Origin: Clostridia bacterium
GTDB lineage: Bacteria > Bacillota > Clostridia > TANB77 > CAG-508
Length of the DNA stretch: 64,000 bases
Reading direction: 5' to 3'
Assembly: GCA_900752335.1 (NCBI GenBank)
Contig: CAADUZ010000024.1
Span: 1 to 64,000, forward strand
Shown: positions 1 through 9,085 of the stretch, one piece after another
Layout of the letters: every line of letters begins with the position of its first letter
How positions within the stretch are numbered: position 1 is the first letter of the stretch
The notes under the pieces: generated by a model
Told to the model about the DNA's origin: nothing
The model's input: only the letters and a program-made list of their open reading frames with translations
The model's database searches: none
Program-made: the position numbers and the translations under genes

Positions 1-628
1 ATATATTAAATATATTAAATTGTATGAAAATTTTTCAAAAACCTTCAAAGTGCCTATTTATCTATATTTGCCTTATTTTATAGATAACAAACTATATGCT
101 TAAAAAATAAAAACGGCTTAAAATCGATTCTCGTGCGTCGTTTTTTTGGCACTTTTAGGCTATTTTTTGCATTACTATAATTTAGTTGATTTTAGGTAAA
201 AATCTTCAGGAATTTTTATATTCAATTATTTTAAAGTAATTTTAATGTATTTAGCTGTAACTTAAATCAATATAAACAGATTTTAATTGTAAGTATGATA
301 AAATTTTATTATTATACAATAACATTAGTTTAAAATTGATTTTTAAGGCTAATTAAATTATAACTTGTAAAAAATATTATTAAGATTTAGTTATAGAAAT
401 TTTTAAAATAATTTAATTATTTATAATTTTTTTACAAACAACATTTGTTCGTTTTAAAAATATTTATGCTTAAATTTATAAATTTAATTTTTAAAACTTA
501 AATAAATTTCTAACTTAAATAAATTTTATTAGTATTAAAAAATTAGGTATCCCCCCTACTCTATCGTTTTTGCCTAAAAGAACATATGTATAAAAATTTC
601 AAAAAATTATACATATATTGCGTTATTT
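1..628. other. AT-rich stretch without a gene
   Basis: I see no coding region of useful length with a ribosome binding site on either strand here. The sequence is almost entirely A and T, apart from a short GC patch around 112-150 (an imperfect AAAAACGGC / GTCGTTTTT inverted repeat that could be a weak terminator) and a C-rich run near 551. It may hold the promoter or terminator of a gene outside the window. Confidence 0.6.
584..616 (-). terminator. Hairpin after the 199-aa gene
   Basis: A perfect 10-bp inverted repeat (ATATGTATAA / TTATACATAT) with further A/T pairing inside sits just past the stop codon of the minus-strand gene at 629-1228. It is very AT-rich, so termination strength is uncertain. 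Confidence 0.4.
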
Positions 629-1228
629 TTAATTCTCATAAATACTTTTAAATCTTTCTCTGTCCACATTTTCTTGATTATTAATATAGTCCAAGTATTT
701 TTCTTTATTTTCTTCTGTATACGGAATATCAGCATATAAATCTTGTAATAATATTGTTCCATTTGGCTGTCCAATACCTACAAAAATATAGTTTTCGCCT
801 ATCTTTGGTAATTCCTCATCTGTTATATAATCACCTTTATGTAATATAAGAGTTCCATCTTTATCATATCCACCAGGATAGGTTACTTTAATTATATTTT
901 GTAAATTACCCTTCAAATTTTCTGTTACCTCAATTTCATATATAGTTCTAGCTGAACCATCATCTGAAAATATCCTTTCAATTTCCGTATTTACCTTTCC
1001 TATAAACACATAATCAGCAAATCCGACTTGATAATATGGGTTTGTTTCTTCATTCACAAACACTATATCATAATTTAATTTGCCATTTGGCTTATAGTTT
1101 AAATTTCTATTGTTAAAGTACCAAACCATAGGAATAATTAGAATTAAAATTGCACCCACTACACATATCGTAATTACTTTTTTAAAATTTTGTTTTTGTT
1201 GTTCAGTCATATCATTATACCATTTCAT
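629..1228 (-). CDS. Membrane-anchored extracytoplasmic hypothetical protein
   Basis: 199 aa. A short charged N-terminus is followed by one hydrophobic helix at about residues 17-37, then a domain of alternating beta-type segments that would lie outside the membrane. The pattern in that domain (ADYVFIGKV, then YEIEVTENLKG, then a YPGG turn, then ENYIFVG) resembles the small OB/TIMP-like secreted domains of Firmicutes, but I cannot name a family with confidence. The start ATG is preceded by GAGAGGTGA, a good ribosome binding site. It is the last gene of a minus-strand cluster and is separated from the ABC-F gene by about 55 bases. Function unknown. Confidence 0.75.
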   Translation of the reverse strand: MKWYNDMTEQQKQNFKKVITICVVGAILILIIPMVWYFNNRNLNYKPNGKLNYDIVFVNEETNPYYQVGFADYVFIGKVNTEIERIFSDDGSARTIYEIEVTENLKGNLQNIIKVTYPGGYDKDGTLILHKGDYITDEELPKIGENYIFVGIGQPNGTILLQDLYADIPYTEENKEKYLDYINNQENVDRERFKSIYEN

Positions 1229-1283
1229 AAACTATCACCTCTCAATAATTTAAACAAAAATTACTATTTTCCTTTTCCTTACC

Positions 1284-2768
1284 CTATTTTTCCAACTTTA
1301 TAACTTTTGTCGCTACTTTTTCTATAAAAGTTTCATCATGTTCTACAAAAATAAGTGTAGGTTTATATTTCAAAATTGCATCTTCAATTTGTTCTCTTGT
1401 TAGTATATCAGTATAATTTAAAGGCTCATCCCAAATGTAAACATTAGCTTGTTCTGATATACTTTTTGCAATTAAAACTTTTTTCTTTTGACCTTCACTC
1501 ATATTCTGTATACTAGTGTCAAAGTCGGATTGTGATAATCCCATTTTTACTAGCATCGCTTTAAAAATACTTTCGTCAATTTTATTTTCATATGCAAATT
1601 CTTTCAATTTTCCCTTTAAATGTTCTGTACTTTGAGAAACATAAGAGATTTTTAAGTTGTTTGTAATATTTATTTTTCCATCATATTGTATTTTTTGTCC
1701 TAAAATAAGTTTTAGTATACTTGATTTTCCGATGCCATTTTTTCCAATTATTGCAATTCTATCTTCATTGTTTACTTCGAAAGAAATCGGATTAAATATT
1801 GGTTCAGTATTATATTTAATTTGTAATTTATTTATTAAAATTAGTGGTGTTTTATTACTTTTTAGCGGAACGATTTTTAAAGTATCATTCCTATCTACAT
1901 TTTTTAATAAATTTGTTTTTTCATCTATTGCTTTTTGAATCCTTTGTTCCATAACTTTTGATTTCTTCATCATTTTAGCTGATTTATGTCCCAGATAGCC
2001 TCTATCTATTGTTTTTTCTGAATTGTTTGTCTTATATTTTGATTTTTCCACTTCATTAGACCATTTTGCAGTATTTTGCGATGCAATTTCTAATTTATTT
2101 ATATCTCTATTTAATTTTTCGTTTTGTACCATCTCAAAATTGTCTTGTCTTTTTTTATTTTCTTTCCATGACGAGAAATTTCCCTTTTGTATTTCAATAT
2201 TACTATTATTTATAGAAATAATATGGTCTACTACTTTGTCTAAAAAATTTCTATCATGAGATACTACTATAAATCCTTTCTTGTTTTCTAAATACTTAAT
2301 TAAATTATTTCTTGTTTCTATATCTAAATGATTTGTTGGCTCGTCTATAAGTAAAAAATTATTACCTTTCAAAAATAAACTTATTAAAAGTATTTTCACT
2401 TGTTCGCCGCCACTTAATAAATTAAAATTTCTATAAAGGATTTCTGCATCTGTATTTAGTAAATTTAATTCTTTTATAATTTCCCAGTCTTGAACATTTG
2501 GAGCGATATCATTTACTATCTCTATTGCCATTCTTTCTTTTTTCGTTACTTCAAAAGGGAAGTAGTCAAATTTTACATTTTTAGATATTGTTCCTTCGTA
2601 TTCATATTTTCCTTGTAATAATTTTAAGAATGTAGTTTTTCCTTTTCCATTTCTCCCTATTAAACCTAATCTCCAATCAGTGTCTATATTAAATGTTACA
2701 TTTTCAAATATATTGTTATAGCTTCCTTCATAACCAAATGTTAAATTGTTTACACTTATTAGTGACAT
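1284..2768 (-). CDS. ABC-F ribosomal protection ATPase, Lsa/CplR type
   Basis: 494 aa with two ABC ATPase domains and no membrane segments, the layout of ABC-F proteins that bind the ribosomal E site. Domain 1 has Walker A GRNGKGKT (about 38-45), signature LSGGEQ and Walker B LLIDEPTNHLD. Domain 2 has GKNGIGKS, a degenerate signature MSEGQKK and Walker B IWDEPLNYTD. A charged linker (about 205-290) joins them and corresponds to the antibiotic-resistance domain. The opening residues, including the NNLTFGYEGSYNNIFENV region, and the 490-500 aa length match Lsa and clostridial CplR proteins, which displace lincosamides, streptogramin A and pleuromutilins. Drug specificity is inference. The start has an AGGAGG site. 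A GNAT gene lies 21 bases upstream and may be cotranscribed. Confidence 0.9.
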   Translation of the reverse strand: MSLISVNNLTFGYEGSYNNIFENVTFNIDTDWRLGLIGRNGKGKTTFLKLLQGKYEYEGTISKNVKFDYFPFEVTKKERMAIEIVNDIAPNVQDWEIIKELNLLNTDAEILYRNFNLLSGGEQVKILLISLFLKGNNFLLIDEPTNHLDIETRNNLIKYLENKKGFIVVSHDRNFLDKVVDHIISINNSNIEIQKGNFSSWKENKKRQDNFEMVQNEKLNRDINKLEIASQNTAKWSNEVEKSKYKTNNSEKTIDRGYLGHKSAKMMKKSKVMEQRIQKAIDEKTNLLKNVDRNDTLKIVPLKSNKTPLILINKLQIKYNTEPIFNPISFEVNNEDRIAIIGKNGIGKSSILKLILGQKIQYDGKINITNNLKISYVSQSTEHLKGKLKEFAYENKIDESIFKAMLVKMGLSQSDFDTSIQNMSEGQKKKVLIAKSISEQANVYIWDEPLNYTDILTREQIEDAILKYKPTLIFVEHDETFIEKVATKVIKLEK

Positions 2769-2789
2769 TACTCCTCCTATTACTTTACT

Positions 2790-3236
2790 CTATTTTTCCA
2801 ATTTCATATACAATACTGGATATGGGTTTCCTTGATCATCTAGTTCATTTCTTTGATAAACTTTAAACCCCATATGTTCGTAGAATCCTTTTGCCATTGG
2901 ATTTTGTTCATTTACTGCTAGTTCATTAATATTATAATTTTCTATTCCATAAGTCAATAATTGTTTTCCGATTCCTTTTCCTCTTTCACTATTTTTAATA
3001 AATAGCATTTCAAGCTTATTATTTTCTATCCCCATAAATGCAATGGGCTTATGGTTTTCATTTTCCATGATTACTAAATGTGCTATACTTTTTAACGCTT
3101 GTGGCACATATTCTTTTATATTTTCTATTTCTTTATTTGATAAAAATGTGTGTGTTGCTTTTACTGAATCTTCCCATACTTCTAATAGCTCATTAATTAA
3201 GCTTTCTGTTCTTTTATTTACTTCGCTTATTATCAT
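2790..3236 (-). CDS. GNAT N-acetyltransferase, YjaB-like
   Basis: 148 aa, a single GNAT domain. The acetyl-CoA-binding motif A is clear: LFIKNSERGKGIGKQLL (about 78-94), followed by NELAVNEQNPMAKGFYEHMGF, the usual beta5-alpha4 region with the catalytic-type Tyr. The N-terminal VKATHTFLS and the C-terminal DDQGNPYPVLYM are features of E. coli YjaB-like proteins, whose substrate is not settled. It ends 21 bases before the ABC-F gene and follows the 221-aa membrane protein by 19 bases, so the three are probably one transcript. Substrate unknown. Confidence 0.85.
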   Translation of the reverse strand: MIISEVNKRTESLINELLEVWEDSVKATHTFLSNKEIENIKEYVPQALKSIAHLVIMENENHKPIAFMGIENNKLEMLFIKNSERGKGIGKQLLTYGIENYNINELAVNEQNPMAKGFYEHMGFKVYQRNELDDQGNPYPVLYMKLEK

Positions 3237-3255
3237 TTTTTCTCCTTTTATAATA

Positions 3256-3921
3256 TTACACTACTTCTCTTATGGAAGTTGACTCTACCTTACCGTTTTC
3301 GTCAAAGTCTATTGAAAAACTATAATAATGTTTCGTTGTAAAAATATTCTGCTCGCCCCAGATAATTCCTTCATATACTATTCCTGCATCATACGAATAG
3401 TGAAAAGTCTTATCCTTATATTCCGTTATATCGCTTGGCTCTCCTAATAGTGCAACCACTTTTTCACTTGATAGGCCTATTAAGTTATTATCTATATTAT
3501 ACTGTTGCATTTTTAGATACAATGCGTCAGGATTTTGACGTTCTTTAAATAAAAAATTTCCTAAAAAAGCTATTAGCAAAACAATAATAATTGCTAATAC
3601 TATCATTAAAATTATAAATTTTTTGCTTTTTCTCATGCCTATATAAATTGCAATATACAAGCACATTATTATAATACTATAATAATAGATTTGATAAAGC
3701 AAGAGCCTAATGCATGTGTTAAAGAATTCATATGACGTGTCCGAAACAACTACACCCATCATTTGTAATGGAATTGTTATCAAACTACAGCCTGCAATTA
3801 TTCCTATTAACGAATATGCAATATCTTTGCCACCTTTTAAATTTTTTCTTAAATTATATATCCATATGCAAAATATTGATGGTATTGCCAAAACTATTAG
3901 CACGTATAAATTCCAACTCAT
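3256..3921 (-). CDS. Polytopic membrane protein with C-terminal SmpA-like domain
   Basis: 221 aa. Four hydrophobic helices occupy about residues 5-130. The soluble C-terminus has a LIGLSSEKVVALLGEPS segment, the pattern of SmpA/OmlA-type beta-lactamase-inhibitor-like modules that are often fused to membrane anchors in Firmicutes, followed by beta strands. The gene starts upstream of a GNAT/ABC-F pair on the same strand and may head that transcript. No enzymatic motif is visible; function unknown. Confidence 0.7.
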   Translation of the reverse strand: MSWNLYVLIVLAIPSIFCIWIYNLRKNLKGGKDIAYSLIGIIAGCSLITIPLQMMGVVVSDTSYEFFNTCIRLLLYQIYYYSIIIMCLYIAIYIGMRKSKKFIILMIVLAIIIVLLIAFLGNFLFKERQNPDALYLKMQQYNIDNNLIGLSSEKVVALLGEPSDITEYKDKTFHYSYDAGIVYEGIIWGEQNIFTTKHYYSFSIDFDENGKVESTSIREVV

Positions 3922-4026
3922 TTTATATCACCTATTATATTATATCAAAAAACATGTCATAAGTATATAAAAATTGTTGCTTTTCTCCTTTTATTAGTAT
4001 ATTATGTATGTGTGAGGTGAATTTTT

Positions 4027-5008
4027 ATGATTAATTCAGATTTAAATCCTGAATACGTAAATGATTTTTTGGATTACTCTGCAGTTTCATTAAATAAATC
4101 TGCTAATTCTGTTAAAGAATATAATTATGATTTAAGTATCTTTTTAAAATATATGAAAATTGAAATGAGATTAACCAAAGAAACTGACTTTGACAAAATA
4201 TATATTAGAGATTTTTCTTTAGATGATTTGAGGAAAATAACTACTAGAGATATAAATGCTTTTCTTTCATATCTTGCATTAAACAAACGGTAGCAAGCCT
4301 GCCACAAGAGCTAGAAAAATATCTACTATACGAATATTTTTTGCATATTTGTATGACCAAAAAATAATAAATGAAAACCCTGCTATAGGTATAAAAACAC
4401 CTAAACTTGAAAAACGTATGCCAAAATATTTGTCATTGGACGACAGTAAAAGGCTATTAAGTGTAACTTTAGACGACAATGATGAGAATAAAGAAAGAGA
4501 TTATGCTATTATTACCCTATTTCTTAATTGTGGATTACGTTTATCGGAATTAGTTGGAATTAATATTTCAAATATCGATTTTAGTGAATATAAACTAACA
4601 GTTATAGGAAAAGGCAATAAAGAACGTACCATTTACCTTAATGAAGCCTGTATTGAGGCGATTCAAGAATATATTAAGGTTCGTCCAAAAGAAGGCGTAA
4701 AAAAGGATTCTAAAGGTTCTGACAAGGCTTTGTTTTTAAGTAAAAGAAATGAAAGAATTAGTAATCGTACTGTACAATATATTGTAAAAAGAGAATTACA
4801 AAAAGCAGGACTAGATACGTCTAAATATTCAACACACAAATTAAGACATACTGCTGCTACTTTAATGTATCAATACGGACATGTAGACATACGAGCATTG
4901 CAAGAACTTCTTGGCCATGAAAGTATTGCTACTACAGAAATATATACTCACGTAAGCAATGAACAAGTGAGAAATGCTGTAGAGAGTAATCCTTTAAATC
5001 ATAAATAG
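4027..5008 (+). CDS. Tyrosine recombinase (XerC/D family), +1 frameshift at CGG
   Basis: Site-specific tyrosine recombinase, probably of the chromosome-dimer-resolution Xer type. The N-terminal SAM-like domain is in one frame (4027-4287) and the catalytic domain in the +1 frame. Skipping C at 4288 changes the codon CGG to GGT and joins ALNK to GSKPATRARK, giving about 326 aa, the normal family length. In the joined protein the catalytic residues are intact: Arg in CGLRLSEL, Lys in GKGNKERT, His-x-x-Arg in HKLRHT, His in LLGHES and Tyr in TEIYTHV. In zero frame the CGG is followed at once by UAG. The start has GAGGTG 7 bases upstream. Because every catalytic residue survives and the same lesion recurs in four other genes, I read it as recoded rather than dead. 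dpaB follows on the same strand. Confidence 0.85.
4288..4290 (+). other. CGG +1 frameshift site 1 (recombinase)
   Basis: The zero-frame context is AAA CGG TAG C. Omitting the C gives AAA GGT AGC, which continues the recombinase at its conserved TRARK segment. No Shine-Dalgarno-like stimulator is visible just upstream. Confidence 0.75.
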
Positions 5009-5087
5009 TTATAAATTAATACCAGCACTTTGCTTTACATAACAACATATTATATATAAATATGTTATGAAAGGAAGTGTTGTTTTA

Positions 5088-5670
5088 TTGAATTTGGAAA
5101 ATAAAAAAATCGGATTTGCTTTTACTGGCTCTTTTTGTACATTTAAAGCCGTAATCGAAGAATTAAAAAAACTAAAAAAAGAAAAGGCAGATATTCTCCC
5201 TATCATGTCTTTTAATTCATATAATTTAGATACTAAATTTGGAACAGCTAGTGAATATATAAATGAAATAAAAGAAATTACCGAAAAAAGTGAAATAATT
5301 CATACAATTCAAGGTGCAGAACCAATCGGACCTAAAAAACTAACAGATATAATGGTAATAGCTCCATGTTCTCGGAAATACTCTTGCCAAACTTGCTAAT
5401 GGAATAACAGATACACCAGTACTTATGGCTGCAAAATCTCATTTGAGAAATAACAACCCTATAGTTATTGCTATATCTACAAATGATGGACTATCTGGCA
5501 GTGCAGAAAACATTGGCAAGTTATTAAATAGAAATAATTATTTTTTTGTGCCATTTAAACAGGATAACCCAATAACCAAGCCACGTTCATTAGTAGCTGA
5601 TTTTAAATATTTAATTCCTACTATAGAAAAAGCGTTAGAAAAAGAACAAATAGAACCAATACTTTTGTGA
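5088..5670 (+). CDS. dpaB: Dipicolinate synthase subunit B, +1 frameshift at CGG
   Basis: Flavoprotein-like subunit of dipicolinate synthase (SpoVFB), made in the mother cell to supply Ca-dipicolinate for the spore core. Early landmarks are IGFAFTGSFCTF, the GTASEYINEI region and QGAEPIGPKKL; after the frameshift come GNTLAKLANGITDTPVLMAAK and FFVPFKQDNP. The two halves join if C at 5373 is skipped, turning TCT CGG AAA into TCT GGA AAT and restoring the conserved APxxGN turn; the product is about 193 aa, the usual size. I prefer the TTG start at 5088, since AAAGGAAG lies about 10 bases upstream and homologues begin just before KKIGF; an ATG at 5067 has no ribosome binding site. The usual partner dpaA is not in the window. 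Confidence 0.87.
5373..5375 (+). other. CGG +1 frameshift site 2 (dpaB)
   Basis: The zero-frame context is TCT CGG AAA T; the +1 reading is TCT GGA AAT. The restored Gly is the conserved Gly of the APxTGN-type turn of DpaB. The zero-frame stop TAA follows after 7 more codons. Confidence 0.8.
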
Positions 5671-5699
5671 ATGTAAGTGCTGTAAGAGATAACAAGAAG

Positions 5700-5884
5700 T
5701 TTTAAATAAAATATTAATAATAATGTATGTTTTGCATTTTTATTTGAGTGCTTAAGGTGGGGACCAACAAGTTTACAAACTGTTAAACGAAACATAAGTT
5801 TAGTTTATACAGTTTGTACGTAGTTGGGGGCCGAAAATACAAATGCAAACATACATTATTATGTTCTTAATACTTTATTTAAAA
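5700..5884. repeat. Nested long inverted repeat between convergent genes
   Basis: The outer arms (about 5700-5742 and 5836-5884) pair as TTTTAAATAAA...AATGTATGTTTTGCATTT against its gapped reverse complement. An inner pair (about 5764-5781 and 5810-5826) matches CCAAC..GTTTACAAACTG with CAGTTTGTA..GTTGG. The whole would fold as one hairpin of about 185 nt. It lies between dpaB (+) and a penicillin-binding protein gene (-), so it can terminate both; its size and terminal arms also suit a MITE. Confidence 0.65.
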
Positions 5885-5903
5885 GCTGGTTATTGCAACT
5901 TTC

Positions 5904-7760
5904 TTATTTCAAATAATCTTCTATTATATTCTTCGTTATTGGTAGTAAATAATGGCTTCCTCCTCTATTTTCTACATTTTCTATCATATTAATCATTAAT
6001 AGCTGCTTATCTGCTTTGTCGCTTACTACAAATGAGTTAAACCAGCCTAGCTCTTCCCCACTTTCTTCTTGCGATGCTTTTAGTTCTGCCGTTCCTGTTT
6101 TCCCTGCAAGTGTTATGCCATCTATTTCTGCTTCATGTCCTGTTCCATTTGGGTTTTCCACTACTTGTATTAAGTCGTCTTTTATTTCTTCTGCAGCTTC
6201 TTTTGTAAATGCATTTTCTATCCAATATTCTGGATTTGTTTTTTTAGTTGAAGAATATTCTATGTATGGCTTTATCATGTTTCCTTCATTTACAAATGCT
6301 GAATATATTGATGCTACATGCAATGGATTTACCAGTATTTTTCCTTGTCCATATCCAGAATCTGCAAGTCCTATTTCTGAAGTGAATTTATTATCTTCTG
6401 CAAATTGTGAAGTAGACATTCCTATTGGAAATTCTAATTCTTTATCAAATCCTATTTTTAATAATTGCTCTGCAAATTTTTCTGAACCTATTTTTATTGC
6501 TGCTTTTGCAAAATATACATTGTCTGAATATATTAATGCATTTCTTAAGTTAGCATTTCCTCCATATGTTGTTAATGTTGTAACTTTGTAATCTCCCCAG
6601 CTTTCGTCTTTTTGCCAACTTAATGTACTGCTTCCAAAACTCTCTGTGGCTGTAAAACTATCTGTTGTGAGTCCTATTGCTCCTGTAATTGGCTTAAATG
6701 AAGAACCTGGTACCCATGTGCTTTCATACCTAGCAAACATTGGTGTATTCTTATCTGAACTTAATTTCTGCCATTCTTCATCTGTAAAACCTTGTATGAA
6801 TTTGTTTGAGTCAAAACTTGGTGTGCTTACCATAGCTAGCACTTCTCCTGTTTTTGGATTCATTGCTACTGAAAAGCCGTTATCCCCATCAAATTCTTCA
6901 TATATCTTGCTTTGCAAGTCTATGTCTATTGTTGTTTTAATATCTTCCCCATCTTCCATATCTGTTTCTGCTATTGTTGCTAATACTGCTTCATTCGCAT
7001 CAACCATATAGATTCCAGTTCCATTTTTTCCTCTTAATCTATCTTCAAATGCTAGTTCTAAACCATTTTTTCCGATTAAACTACTTGCTGTGTAGCCTTC
7101 TCCCTTATGAGCCTCTAGCTCCTCTTCGCTTATACCACGAATATATCCAACAAGGTGAGCTGCAATTTCTCCATATGGATATTCTCTTTCTCCATTTTCA
7201 TTATTTGTAGCAAGCACTTTTCCATTTCTATCTAGTATATCTCCTCTTGAACCAGAATTTGAGTATACCCTTATTTTATAGCTTTCTTCAAGTTCAGGAA
7301 ATATTAAGTTAGAATACCAGTTTAAATAATATTTGTTATCGTCTTGTCTATCAAATGTTGCGGTATTTGAAAAATTTATCGTTCCTGCTAATGTGTCAAA
7401 TGTCATATCGTAATTTACACTTTTATTCTCTTCGTCATATACCAAATTAGATATTTCTATATTTGTAGCTTCTATTCCCTCATATATATTTTGATTTCTT
7501 GATAAAAATGTTTCTTTATCAACACGTTCTTTTGTTGAATCTGATAATAGCAGATACATGCCTTCATAGTCTTGATTTTTTAAACATTCTATATATGCGT
7601 TTAGAACTTCATCTGGCTTGTTTTTATCCATGTTTGATATTATATACCATGCTGTAAAACCTGCTATTAATAGTAGAACTATGACTGTAATTATGATTAC
7701 GGTCTTTTTACTAACTTTCTTTGTTCCTACTACTTCTTCTTTGCTTGTTTCTTCTTCCAT
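5904..7760 (-). CDS. Class B penicillin-binding protein with NTF2-like domain (PBP2a/PbpA type)
   Basis: 618 aa. Order: cytoplasmic tail, one transmembrane helix (about 20-42), a MecA_N/NTF2-like domain (about 52-150), a PBP dimerisation domain containing SRGDILDRNG (about 170), and a transpeptidase domain. Catalytic motifs are present: SxxK in PGSSFKP, SxN in YSDNVYF and KTG in AGKTGTAEL. It would crosslink peptidoglycan at the outer face of the membrane. The N-terminal domain arrangement is that of low-affinity PBP2a-like and PbpA proteins of Firmicutes; beta-lactam behaviour cannot be read from sequence. It has an AAGGGGGGAT site and lies 24 bases downstream of the acyltransferase, so the two may be cotranscribed. 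Confidence 0.9.
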   Translation of the reverse strand: MEEETSKEEVVGTKKVSKKTVIIITVIVLLLIAGFTAWYIISNMDKNKPDEVLNAYIECLKNQDYEGMYLLLSDSTKERVDKETFLSRNQNIYEGIEATNIEISNLVYDEENKSVNYDMTFDTLAGTINFSNTATFDRQDDNKYYLNWYSNLIFPELEESYKIRVYSNSGSRGDILDRNGKVLATNNENGEREYPYGEIAAHLVGYIRGISEEELEAHKGEGYTASSLIGKNGLELAFEDRLRGKNGTGIYMVDANEAVLATIAETDMEDGEDIKTTIDIDLQSKIYEEFDGDNGFSVAMNPKTGEVLAMVSTPSFDSNKFIQGFTDEEWQKLSSDKNTPMFARYESTWVPGSSFKPITGAIGLTTDSFTATESFGSSTLSWQKDESWGDYKVTTLTTYGGNANLRNALIYSDNVYFAKAAIKIGSEKFAEQLLKIGFDKELEFPIGMSTSQFAEDNKFTSEIGLADSGYGQGKILVNPLHVASIYSAFVNEGNMIKPYIEYSSTKKTNPEYWIENAFTKEAAEEIKDDLIQVVENPNGTGHEAEIDGITLAGKTGTAELKASQEESGEELGWFNSFVVSDKADKQLLMINMIENVENRGGSHYLLPITKNIIEDYLK

Positions 7761-7783
7761 AAAATCCCCCCTTGTATTATTTT

Positions 7784-8972
7784 TTAATCAAAAATGCTGT
7801 TTATTTTGTTGTTTAAGTAATTAATTTTTTCATTTAATTTCGTTATTCCTTTGTTTATTATTGGCACTTTCTTAAGTAGTGCATATCCTCCCCTTCTTAA
7901 CAAGTCTATTGCTAGGCAAATTAAGAATACTAATACTATTAATCCTAATAAATATGGTACGAAATACCATGTGTTTAAATGGTCACGTGCGCCTAATGCA
8001 ACCCATATATAATCTCTTATGTGAATATTAATATGTATTATGTATATAGAGAAGACAGATGGTGATACTAAAGTAATTATTTTATTTAATGTTTTAGAGT
8101 TTATCTTTATTGTTAAGAATTTTAAAAATATAAATATAGTCATTGCTACTATTATTATACAACTAAATTCTCTAAAAGCTGATAAAAAATATATTATGCT
8201 TGTATATAATGCTGGAATAATATTTGCTAATACTGATAATGTCATAAATATTAAAGTGAATATAACCGCAAGTAAAATATATTTCACAAAGTAAAATTGT
8301 TTCTTTTTTGGTTGTATAAATTTTTTAATATATCCACCTATAAAGTATAGCATCATTACTTGAAGCATTGCTCCTGATAATATTCCTGCTTTGTTAAATA
8401 TAACATTTACCACGCCTAACAGAACAACCATAATTACTATTAAATATTTATACTGTTTTTGAGTTAATTTATTTGCTAATATATTTAGTATTGGTGATAT
8501 CAAATATAATGCTATATATGCACTTATAAACCAATATTGCCCTGTAAATATTGGTAAAAATGATTCATAAGCAAATGCTCGCATTCCAAAAATAAATTTG
8601 CACACTACATACATTAGTATTGAATAGAATAACACTTTTCCCCATAAGCAAAATATTTTCTTTATGTTCATTTTCTTTTCAATCATGTAATACCCAGATA
8701 TAATAAGAAATGTGCCATTTGCTACTTGTGAAAGAGTATCTATAAATCTTAACAAAACAGTATTGTACATACTTAAATTAGCATCTTTAAATAGTAATGC
8801 ATTATTAATAGCATGTAGTGAAATTACCATAAGCATGGCTATAATTCTTAATAATTCAATACTCGTATTTCGATTAGTATTTTTATTATTAACAGTTCCG
8901 ATTATTTTGTTCGTGTTGTGCGCTTTGGTTAAATTGTAGCTCTCTCTTACAGTCGCAAGCGTTTTCTACCAT
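7784..8972 (-). CDS. Acyltransferase-3 family membrane protein, +1 frameshift at CGG
   Basis: Integral membrane O-acyltransferase (Pfam Acyl_transf_3), normally acting on cell-surface sugars. The open frame from 8836 begins mid-domain at MLMVISLHAINN, whereas the family starts with ELLRIIAMLMVISLHA. The missing part is found upstream: an ATG at 8972 with AAAGGAG opens a frame MVENACDCKREL... that reaches AAT CGG AAC TGT TAA. Skipping C at 8900 gives AAT GGA ACT and runs into SIELLRIIAMLM, producing about 395 aa with roughly ten membrane helices. The conserved family His is in ISLHAINN. This case was found only by asking where the N-terminus was, so it is an independent test of the CGG pattern. 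Substrate unknown. Confidence 0.83.
8898..8900 (-). other. CGG +1 frameshift site 3 (acyltransferase)
   Basis: The zero-frame context is AAT CGG AAC T with a TAA two codons after CGG; the +1 reading is AAT GGA ACT. It lies 24 codons after an ATG with a strong ribosome binding site and joins it to the conserved family N-terminus. Confidence 0.75.
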
Positions 8973-9021
8973 TTTAAATCTCCTTTTGCTTTTATTTATA
9001 CGTATTTCTTTATTTTAAAAT

Positions 9022-9070
9022 AAGCATTAAATAGCCTACTTATTTTATCTTATCGTACTATTTAATGCTT
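9022..9070 (-). terminator. Hairpin downstream of ackA
   Basis: A 13-bp perfect inverted repeat AAGCATTAAATAG / CTATTTAATGCTT with a 23-base loop lies 15 bases past the ackA stop codon. On the minus strand it is followed by TTATTTTAAAATA. It probably ends the pta-ackA transcript. Confidence 0.55.
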
Positions 9071-9085
9071 AAAACTATTTATACT

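Noticed and set aside
3743..3970. Plus-strand ORFs of 76-88 aa over the membrane-protein gene at 3256-3921
   Set aside because: They mirror the minus-strand gene, overlap each other in different frames and lack ribosome binding sites.
4027..5670. Recombinase and dpaB as two adjacent pseudogenes or an assembly error
   Set aside because: Each alone would be read that way, but the same one-base pattern (a C forming zero-frame CGG before a Gly codon) recurs in three more genes on the other strand, and no second lesion is seen in any of the five.
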